Assembly (NCBI GenBank): GCA_946408315.1
Contig: CAMJRV010000063.1
Coordinates: forward strand, 1 to 9,668
Source: an uncultured Bacillota bacterium
GTDB taxonomy: Bacteria; Bacillota; Clostridia; Peptostreptococcales; Anaerovoracaceae
Length of the DNA: 9,668 bases
Reading direction: 5' to 3'
The translations under genes and the position numbers were made by a program. Numbering within the stretch: position 1 is the first letter of the stretch; each line of letters opens with the position of its first letter. This document shows positions 1 through 5,198 of the stretch, piece after piece. The notes beneath the pieces were generated by a model. That model saw only the letters and a list, made by a program, of their open reading frames with translations, searched no databases and had not been told where the DNA came from.

Positions 1-1
1 T

Positions 2-928
2 CAGTATGAAGCGAATCCCGTTGGCAGAGGGTTAAAAAGCAACAAGACCAATCAGGTCGGCGTCATCGTGCCGTCCTTCAATCAGGTTTACTTCCCGGCA
101 ATCCTTCAGGGGATCCATGAAGCGGGAATCAAGTACGGTTACAATATCCTTGTCTTTGAAACCAACAGAAACGTCGAGCTGGAGAAGGAGCATGTGAGGT
201 TTTTGCAGCGCTCCTGGTCTGACGGGATCATCCTCGCGTCCTATGCCAACGGAGAAAATATTTCAGATCGAAAATATATCAGATCCCTCGTGGATAGCGG
301 GAGCCGGAAGAAGCCCATCCCGGTGGTTTCTCTGGAAAACGTTCTGGATCCCGGGATCGACGCTGTCGTCATCGATAATAAAAAGGCGGCAGGACTCGCG
401 GTGAATCATTTGATTTCGCTGGGCCACAGAAGCATCGCCCATATTGCGGCGCCGCTGAAATTTCAGATCGGCAGCCTTCGGCTGGAAGGTTTCCGGGAGG
501 CGATGCGCCAGGCGGGGCTTGCGGCAGACGACGCGCTGATCGAGGAAGGCGACTATTCCCCTATCAGCGGTTATCATGCCATGAAGGAAATTTTGAAGAG
601 GGGAAGGGAGTTTTCCGCGGTATTTGCCTCCAATGACCAGATGGGGATCGGCGCGATCCGCGCCTTGCAGGATGAAGGCCGCCGGATTCCGGAAGACGTG
701 GCGGTGATCGGCATCGACAATAATTTCCCTTCCACTCTGATCAACCCATCCCTTTCCAGCGTCAACCTGCCGAAATATGATCTCGGATTTCAGGCCATGC
801 AGCTGCTGCGCGAGCGGATGGAGGACCCCGACAGGCCCCAGTGTGTGATCACGCTGGAATCCGACCTTGTCGTCCGAAAGTCCACGAGCAGCGAAGGCAG
901 CGGCACGTGGAACCTGATCGGCTGGTAA
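2..928 (+). CDS. LacI-family transcriptional regulator, 5' partial
   Basis: Sugar-responsive DNA-binding repressor of the LacI/GalR family. The open frame enters from the left edge (codons from base 2, 308 residues visible). It begins in the hinge segment that follows the helix-turn-helix (Y-E-A-N-P-V-G-R-G-L, then the first core strand V-G-V-I-V-P). The HTH, about 30 residues, is therefore off the window, and a GTG at 68 is an internal codon rather than the true start. The core is a periplasmic-binding-protein-like effector domain with the family signatures G-H-R-S-I-A-H-I, F-A-S-N-D-Q-M-G-I-G-A and I-P-E-D-V-A-V-I-G-I-D-N. The C-terminus L-V-V-R-K-S-T is typical. The gene is followed after 21 bases by a GntR-type regulator and is probably co-transcribed with it. 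The effector cannot be read from the sequence. It may control sugar genes off the left edge, or the sugar operon on the right. Confidence 0.93.
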   Translation, partial: QYEANPVGRGLKSNKTNQVGVIVPSFNQVYFPAILQGIHEAGIKYGYNILVFETNRNVELEKEHVRFLQRSWSDGIILASYANGENISDRKYIRSLVDSGSRKKPIPVVSLENVLDPGIDAVVIDNKKAAGLAVNHLISLGHRSIAHIAAPLKFQIGSLRLEGFREAMRQAGLAADDALIEEGDYSPISGYHAMKEILKRGREFSAVFASNDQMGIGAIRALQDEGRRIPEDVAVIGIDNNFPSTLINPSLSSVNLPKYDLGFQAMQLLRERMEDPDRPQCVITLESDLVVRKSTSSEGSGTWNLIGW

Positions 929-949
929 AAAAATGAGGGGGAATTTGAA

Positions 950-1597
950 ATGGAAGAGTTTTTAACGCTCAAGGATCATGTGTACCGTTACATTGCCGAA
1001 CAGATCAGAGACGGAAGCCTCGCTCCCGGAAAGAAGATCAACGAAAACAGCATTTCCGAAAAGCTGAACATCAGCCGTACTCCGGTGAGAGAGGCGCTGA
1101 TTCAGCTTTCCTCTGAGGGGCTTTTGGAAAATGTTCCGAGGAAGGGATTTATCATCAAGCACCTGAATGAGGAAGAGGCAAAGGAAATCTACCTGATCAT
1201 CGGCATCATGGACGGTCTTGCCGTTTCTCTTGCCTGTCCGTTTATCACCGCTCAGGCCGTCAAAGACATGGAGTTTTATATTACAAGCATGGATATCGCC
1301 ATCGATACGGCCAATTTCAGCATGTACCACAAGCTACAGGAGGAATTCCACAACGTTTACCTGTCCCTCTGTCCCAACAGCAGCCTCGTCAATCTCCTGA
1401 CCCAACTCAAGAAGAAATTTCTACGCCGATCCTATGTGGCGGAGCCGCAGAGCAACATGAAGGATATCCTGCTCGTAACGAACGATGAGCACCGGGAAAT
1501 TGTGAGGCTGATCAAAGAGAGCGATACCGCCGGATTGGAAAAATATCTGCGTGAGGTCCACTGGAACGTTCAGAAAGCCTATATGGAAACGCTGTAG
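950..1597 (+). CDS. GntR-family regulator, FadR/FCD subgroup
   Basis: Cytoplasmic one-component transcription factor of 215 residues, the normal length for this subgroup. Residues about 7-70 form the winged helix-turn-helix, with the signature I-S-E-K-L-N-I-S-R-T-P-V-R-E-A-L at 35-50 and the wing around P-R-K-G-F. Residues about 75-205 form the helical FCD ligand-binding domain. Candidate metal/ligand histidines sit at H134 (E-F-H), H181 (D-E-H-R-E-I) and H204 (E-V-H-W), the usual FCD spacing. FCD regulators typically bind carboxylates, sugar acids or amino-acid-like ligands. The ATG at 950 has a GAGGGG ribosome binding site at 935-940. Its position just upstream of the arginine-compound cluster makes it the best candidate regulator of that cluster. 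Control of the sugar-acid operon is an alternative, since many FCD proteins respond to hexuronates. Confidence 0.92.
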   Translation: MEEFLTLKDHVYRYIAEQIRDGSLAPGKKINENSISEKLNISRTPVREALIQLSSEGLLENVPRKGFIIKHLNEEEAKEIYLIIGIMDGLAVSLACPFITAQAVKDMEFYITSMDIAIDTANFSMYHKLQEEFHNVYLSLCPNSSLVNLLTQLKKKFLRRSYVAEPQSNMKDILLVTNDEHREIVRLIKESDTAGLEKYLREVHWNVQKAYMETL

Positions 1598-1617
1598 AAA
1601 AGCGTTTCTTTTTTTAT
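1586..1617 (+). terminator. Intrinsic terminator overlapping the GntR stop codon
   Basis: A perfect 8-bp stem is formed by GAAACGCT (1586-1593) and AGCGTTTC (1601-1608), followed directly by a run of seven T (1609-1615). The TAG stop codon of the GntR gene lies inside the 7-base loop, so the 5' arm is coding sequence. It should end transcripts of the LacI-GntR pair and insulate the downstream cluster. Confidence 0.8.
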
Positions 1618-1626
1618 TGCTTAATT

Positions 1627-1782
1627 GCGATTCACAGCCGATGAAGTCGTGCTGTGGTATTCTCAAAGGGAGACCTGAAACCTTGTACTGAGCTTATGCG
1701 GAGCTTCCGCACAGCATATAAGCGAGGGAGGCTCCCGTGGGAATACCACAGCTCGGCGATGACTGTGAATTGCCGCTTTTTT
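1627..1782 (+). ncRNA. Large rod-like hairpin with T-run: candidate structured RNA or compound terminator
   Basis: About 150 bases fold into one long imperfect rod. The outer stem is 1627-1637 with 1763-1773 (11 bp, one G-U). An internal loop or bulge follows, where CCGA (1638-1641) can pair with TCGG (1753-1756). The middle stem is 1651-1665 with 1738-1752 (15 bp, one G-U). A further stem is GGGAG (1668-1672) with CTCCC (1732-1736). The tip is GCTTAT (1692-1697) with ATAAGC (1718-1723), enclosing a GCGGA/TCCGC hairpin (1698-1710). The outer stem is followed by six T (1777-1782), so the 3' end looks like an intrinsic terminator. No family was recognised with confidence. The shape recalls 6S RNA, but its conserved bubble sequences were not identified. 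A regulatory leader fragment, an sRNA, or a palindromic repeat element are alternatives. The pairing is seen directly; that it is transcribed as an RNA is inference. Confidence 0.45.
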
Positions 1783-1785
1783 GTA

Positions 1786-1831
1786 TTGACTTTTTGATTT
1801 CATAATTATAATATGTATAAAATATATTATA
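1786..1831 (+). promoter_or_regulatory. AT-rich promoter region with possible operator
   Basis: TTGACT (1786-1791) is a good -35 box. Possible -10 boxes are TATAAT (1807-1812, spacing 15) and TAATAT (1809-1814, spacing 17). A second candidate pair is TTGATT (1794-1799) with TATAAA (1816-1821, spacing 16). An inverted repeat TATAATAT (1807-1814) / ATATTATA (1824-1831) with a 9-base spacer overlaps the -10 region and could be an operator. In such AT-rich DNA it could also be chance. The promoter would drive the DDAH cluster with a leader of roughly 90 bases in which no convincing riboswitch was recognised. Confidence 0.55.
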
Positions 1832-1922
1832 TATAAAAGACAACGTGGGATGAGGCGAGATACTTCGGGATGTCCGGGAGGCGTCTCGGATAAGGGAATT
1901 TGTTTCCGGAAAGGGAGAAACT

Positions 1923-2693
1923 ATGTTTAAGAATGTCATTGTAAAAAGACCTTGCAGAGCGATGGTGGAAGGCATTACGTCAGCCCCCGAGCTGGGAAAG
2001 CCGGATTATGATCTGGCCCTCAGGCAGCATGACGCCTATATCGAGGCTTTGAAAGCCTGCGGAGTCGCAGTTACTGTGCTGCCGGAGGACGAAGCGTTTC
2101 CCGATTCCTGTTTCGTAGAGGATACGGCTGTTCTGACCAGAAAGTGCGCGATCATCACCAATCCCGGCGCGGCTTCGAGGAACGGTGAAGTCGAGGCGAT
2201 GATACCGGTCATCAAGGAATTCTATACAGAGGATCAGATCGAGTATATCAAAGCTCCCGGAACATTGGAGGGCGGAGACGTCATGATGGTGGGAGACCAC
2301 TTTTATGTGGGGAGATCTGCCAGAACGAATGAGGAAGGGATCAGACAGTTTATTGAAATCCTCAATCGATACGGTCTTACCGGTTCGGAAGTGCCTTTGG
2401 CGGAGGTTCTCCACCTGAAGACGGGAGTCAATTATATTGAGAATGACAATATGCTGGTAAGCGGTGAGTTTATACATAAGCTCGATTTTGAAAAATTCAA
2501 TAAGATCATCGTGCCGGAGGAGGAGTCCTATGGTGCAAACTGCATCTGGGTCAACGGCACGGTCATCGTACCGGAAGGTTATCCGACGGTGCTGGACTCC
2601 GTAAAAAAAGCGGGTTATCAGACGATTACGACGGATACTTCGGAATACAGAAAGCTTGACGGAGGTTTAAGCTGCCTCTCGCTGAGATTTTAA
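1923..2693 (+). CDS. ddaH: N(G),N(G)-dimethylarginine dimethylaminohydrolase (DDAH)
   Basis: Predicted to hydrolyse N-omega-methylated arginines to L-citrulline plus methylamine or dimethylamine in the cytoplasm. At 256 residues it matches bacterial DDAH (about 255) and is far shorter than arginine deiminase (about 400). Key residues are visible: D61 in P-D-S-C, E66-D67 in F-V-E-D, R86, E116-G-G-D in the active-site loop, R134 in R-S-A-R-T-N, catalytic H164 in L-H-L-K-T, and the nucleophile C251 in the C-terminal G-G-L-S-C-L-S-L-R-F. These fit the Cys-His-Glu triad of Pseudomonas DDAH (C249, H162, E114) at a shift of two. The ATG at 1923 has AGGGAG (1912-1917) upstream. It is first in the cluster, followed by 126 bases with strong hairpins. 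The family assignment is firm. The actual substrate (asymmetric dimethylarginine, monomethylarginine or another guanidino compound) is not decided by sequence. Confidence 0.9.
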   Translation: MFKNVIVKRPCRAMVEGITSAPELGKPDYDLALRQHDAYIEALKACGVAVTVLPEDEAFPDSCFVEDTAVLTRKCAIITNPGAASRNGEVEAMIPVIKEFYTEDQIEYIKAPGTLEGGDVMMVGDHFYVGRSARTNEEGIRQFIEILNRYGLTGSEVPLAEVLHLKTGVNYIENDNMLVSGEFIHKLDFEKFNKIIVPEEESYGANCIWVNGTVIVPEGYPTVLDSVKKAGYQTITTDTSEYRKLDGGLSCLSLRF

Positions 2694-2697
2694 CGAC

Positions 2698-2756
2698 GGT
2701 GTCAGCTCCCGCTTTTGAAGCGGGACGCTGGCACCTGTGGTTTGAAGGTGTTTTTT
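2698..2756 (+). terminator. Strong stem-loop with overlapping alternative terminator after ddaH
   Basis: Hairpin A pairs 2698-2714 with 2718-2735 (17 bp, one G-U, a single bulged C at 2726, three-base loop) but has no T-run directly after it. CACCT at 2732-2736, mostly within its 3' arm, can instead pair with AGGTG at 2746-2750. That gives a short stem followed by six T (2751-2756), an intrinsic-terminator shape. The two pairings exclude each other. Partial termination between ddaH and the permease, or attenuation, is plausible. A stabilising 3' end for the ddaH message is another possibility. Confidence 0.55.
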
Positions 2757-2763
2757 CACTGTA

Positions 2764-2798
2764 ATTCTGCCGAGCGGTGCTAAAGCACCGGGCAGAAT
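2764..2798 (+). promoter_or_regulatory. Intercistronic stem-loop just before the permease ribosome binding site
   Basis: ATTCTGCC (2764-2771) pairs with GGCAGAAT (2791-2798), and CGGTGC (2775-2780) pairs with GCACCG (2785-2790). This gives a 14-bp stem with a GAG bulge (2772-2774) and a TAAA loop. There is no T-run, so it is not a terminator. It ends six bases before the Shine-Dalgarno AGGAAGGG (2805-2812) and leaves that site free. A role in mRNA processing or 5' stabilisation of the permease message, or as an operator, is inferred. Confidence 0.5.
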
Positions 2799-2819
2799 GT
2801 TGAAAGGAAGGGATCTGAA

Positions 2820-4298
2820 ATGGAAAAAAGTATGAACCAGCCGGAAGCCTCCTCTAATTTGCAGCGAAAGTTAAGAGCCAGACATATGAATATGATCGCC
2901 ATCGGAGGCGCGATCGGAACGGGACTGTTTGTGGCAACCGGTGCTTCTATCAGCACCGCAGGTCCGGGAGGAGCGATTGTTGCTTATGCAGTCATAGGAA
3001 TGGCGGTATTTTTCGTTATGAACGCCCTTGGAGAGATGGCGACGTATACGCCGGTGCCGGGAGCGTTTGAAACCTATTCTACCCGGTATGTCGACCAGTC
3101 CTTTGGCTTTGCCATGGGATGGAACTACTGGTATTGCAGTACGATGACGATTGCGGTAGAAGTGGTCGCCGCTTCCATTCTCATCAAGTTCTGGCTGCCG
3201 GACAGCAGTTCGGCCATCTGGAGCACGCTATGCCTCATCATACTGATCGGGCTGAACCTGTTTTCCGCCAGCGTTTTCGGCGAGGCGGAATTCTGGTTTG
3301 CAGGGATCAAGGTGGCCACGATCATCATTTTCCTTGTCGTCGGAATTCTAATGATTTTCGGTATTTTTAACGGAGAACCGATCGGATTTCAGAACTGGAC
3401 TATTGAGGAAGCTCCCTTTGTGGGCGGAGGCTATGCCATCTTCAGCATCCTGATGGTAGCCGGATTTTCCTTCGTGGGAGTGGAGGCGACAGCCGTTGCA
3501 GCCGGCGAATGCGTCAATCCCGATAAGACGGTTCCGAAGGCCATCAACAACGTGTTCTGGAGGATTATGATCTTTTACATCGGAGGCATCATCGTTGTGG
3601 CCACGCTGCTGCCCTATACCGATCCGAACCTGCTCAGCGGCGATATCGACAACGTTGCAATGAGTCCGTTCACGCTGATCTTTCAGAGGACCGGGCTTGC
3701 AATCGCCGCATCCCTGATGAATGCCGTCATTCTGACCTCCGTACTGTCCTGCGGAAATTCGACGCTCTATATTGCCAGCCGGCTGCTCTATTCCATGGCT
3801 AACAGCGGAAAAGCGCCGCGCCTGTTCGGAAAGGTCAGCAAGCGGGGCGTTCCGATCTATGCCGTTCTCGGAACCGCAGCTATTTCCTGCCTGTGCTTCC
3901 TGTCCTCGTTTGCGGGGGACAGCGTCGTATATACGTGGCTTTACAACGCCACAGGCTTGACGGGCTTCATCACCTGGTTCGGAATCTGCATCTGTCACCT
4001 GCGCTTCAGAAAGGCGTTCAAGGCCCAGGGCAGGGATATGGCGGATCTGAAATACAAGGCGAAACTCTACCCCTTTGGAACGGTGGCAGCTCTGATCATC
4101 TGCGGATTCGTGATCCTGGGCCAGGGCTACTACGCGATAACGGATTCCGGGATCGACTGGTACGGAATTCTGGTCGCCTATATCGGATTGCCGATTGCGG
4201 TTGCCTTATACATCATACATAAGCTTTTGAAGAAAACAAGATTAATCCCCGTCGAGGAGATGGATCTGACGGCAGGAGACGGAACAGGAGGAAATTAA
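2820..4298 (+). CDS. LysP-like amino acid permease (APC superfamily, AAT family)
   Basis: Integral membrane amino acid:H+ symporter of 492 residues, the usual length, with about 12 hydrophobic segments and a hydrophilic N-terminus. The sequence follows E. coli LysP closely along its whole length. Examples are L-R-A-R-H near 18-22, the unwound TM1 motif I-G-G-A-I-G-T-G-L-F (28-37), G-P-G-G-A (48-52), G-E-M-A-T-Y-T-P-V-P-G-A-F (71-83), W-N-Y-W-Y (101-105), and later F-W-R-I, P-Y-T-D-P-N-L-L, S-P-F-T-L-I-F-Q and M-N-A-V-I-L-T. LysP proteins take up lysine and other cationic amino acids. Between two guanidino-modifying enzymes, the likely cargo is arginine, a methylarginine or a related basic amino acid (inference). 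The start is supported by AGGAAGGG seven bases upstream. Its stop is one base before the next ATG, so translation is probably coupled. Confidence 0.9.
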   Translation: MEKSMNQPEASSNLQRKLRARHMNMIAIGGAIGTGLFVATGASISTAGPGGAIVAYAVIGMAVFFVMNALGEMATYTPVPGAFETYSTRYVDQSFGFAMGWNYWYCSTMTIAVEVVAASILIKFWLPDSSSAIWSTLCLIILIGLNLFSASVFGEAEFWFAGIKVATIIIFLVVGILMIFGIFNGEPIGFQNWTIEEAPFVGGGYAIFSILMVAGFSFVGVEATAVAAGECVNPDKTVPKAINNVFWRIMIFYIGGIIVVATLLPYTDPNLLSGDIDNVAMSPFTLIFQRTGLAIAASLMNAVILTSVLSCGNSTLYIASRLLYSMANSGKAPRLFGKVSKRGVPIYAVLGTAAISCLCFLSSFAGDSVVYTWLYNATGLTGFITWFGICICHLRFRKAFKAQGRDMADLKYKAKLYPFGTVAALIICGFVILGQGYYAITDSGIDWYGILVAYIGLPIAVALYIIHKLLKKTRLIPVEEMDLTAGDGTGGN

Positions 4299-4299
4299 A

Positions 4300-5175
4300 A
4301 TGAAATACGGATGCCAGTCCATGGTCGGAAAAATGAACGCGGTGCTGATCAAAACGCCGGAGAACGCGTTTCGCAGCCAGCAGTACCTGAACGAGGAATA
4401 TGAACAATATGGGTATCTTGGATGCCCCGATCTCGAAAAAGTATTGGAAGAGTACGGGATATTTGAAAACATCCTCCGGCAGAACGTTGAGAACGTATAT
4501 ACGCTGCCCTTTGACGAAAGCGCGGGGATGGATTCGATTTACACCCACGATACGGTTAAAATCACGAAGAAGGGTGCAATCTATTTTCCCATGGGGAAAG
4601 TGCTGCGCAGAGGCGAGCCCGATGCGACCCGGTCCTATCTGGAATCCATCGGGATTCCGACCCTTGGCGCCATCGGCGGGACGGGGAAGATGGAAGGCGG
4701 GGATGTGGTCTGGATGGATGAGCGAACGGTGGCCATCGGCAGAGGATACCGCACCAACGATGAGGGAATCCGCCAGTTCCGGGAGCTTGCGGGGGATCTC
4801 ATCGACGAGATCATCACCGTTCCTATGCCCCATGGAGACGGAGAGGACGCCTGCCTTCATCTGATGAGCATCATCAGCATGGTGGACGAGGACCTGGCGG
4901 TCGTCTACTCCAAATACATGCCGGTATTTTTCAGGGAATACTTGCTGGAAAGAGGGATACGGCTGATTGAGGTGCCGGATGACGAATATGATTATTTGGG
5001 CTCCAACGTGCTTGCCCTGGGGAACCGCAAATGCGTCGTGCTTCAGGGAAATCCGAAGACAAAAGCGGCGCTGATCGACGCGGGAGCTGAGGTTTTTGAA
5101 TATCCGGGCAGAGATCTGTCCTATTTCGGAACCGGCGGACCGACGTGCCTGACCTGCCCGCTGCAAAGAGACTGA
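4300..5175 (+). CDS. Arginine deiminase/DDAH-superfamily amidinohydrolase, specificity unknown
   Basis: A 291-residue protein of the guanidino-group-modifying fold (amidinotransferase / DDAH type). Visible signatures are T-H-D-T-V (D84), M-E-G-G-D (E132, D135), G-R-G-Y-R-T-N-D-E-G-I (147-157), catalytic H187 in C-L-H-L, and a C-terminal G-G-P-T-C-L-T-C with C283 as the expected nucleophile. The chemistry should be hydrolysis (or amidino transfer) through a thiouronium intermediate on an arginine-like substrate. It is only distantly similar to the DDAH at 1923-2693 and 35 residues longer, so it is not a recent duplicate. It lacks the length of classical ArcA. Possible activities are arginine to citrulline, agmatine or methylarginine hydrolysis. 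The start follows AGGAGG (4286-4291) by eight bases and lies one base after the permease stop, indicating operon coupling. The second cysteine C286 is notable. Confidence 0.85.
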   Translation: MKYGCQSMVGKMNAVLIKTPENAFRSQQYLNEEYEQYGYLGCPDLEKVLEEYGIFENILRQNVENVYTLPFDESAGMDSIYTHDTVKITKKGAIYFPMGKVLRRGEPDATRSYLESIGIPTLGAIGGTGKMEGGDVVWMDERTVAIGRGYRTNDEGIRQFRELAGDLIDEIITVPMPHGDGEDACLHLMSIISMVDEDLAVVYSKYMPVFFREYLLERGIRLIEVPDDEYDYLGSNVLALGNRKCVVLQGNPKTKAALIDAGAEVFEYPGRDLSYFGTGGPTCLTCPLQRD

Positions 5176-5198
5176 CGAAAGAAGAGACGAGGGAAAGA

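Noticed and set aside
1627..1773. Miniature inverted-repeat transposable element
   Set aside because: Pairing continues through the interior to the tip rather than only at the ends, no flanking target duplication is evident, and a T-run follows. It cannot be fully excluded without a genome-wide copy count.
1627..1782. 6S RNA assignment
   Set aside because: The overall rod shape fits, but I could not identify the conserved central-bubble sequences, and the length is at the short end.
1835..1922. Riboswitch (for example guanidine or arginine responsive) in the ddaH leader
   Set aside because: Only short, weak pairings such as CGAGA with TCTCG are visible. No known aptamer signature and no terminator before the ribosome binding site were found.
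5145..5198. Upstream GTG start for the RocB-like gene
   Set aside because: No ribosome binding site precedes it, it overlaps the previous gene, and the ATG at 5199 has a GAGGG site and gives a length close to RocB.
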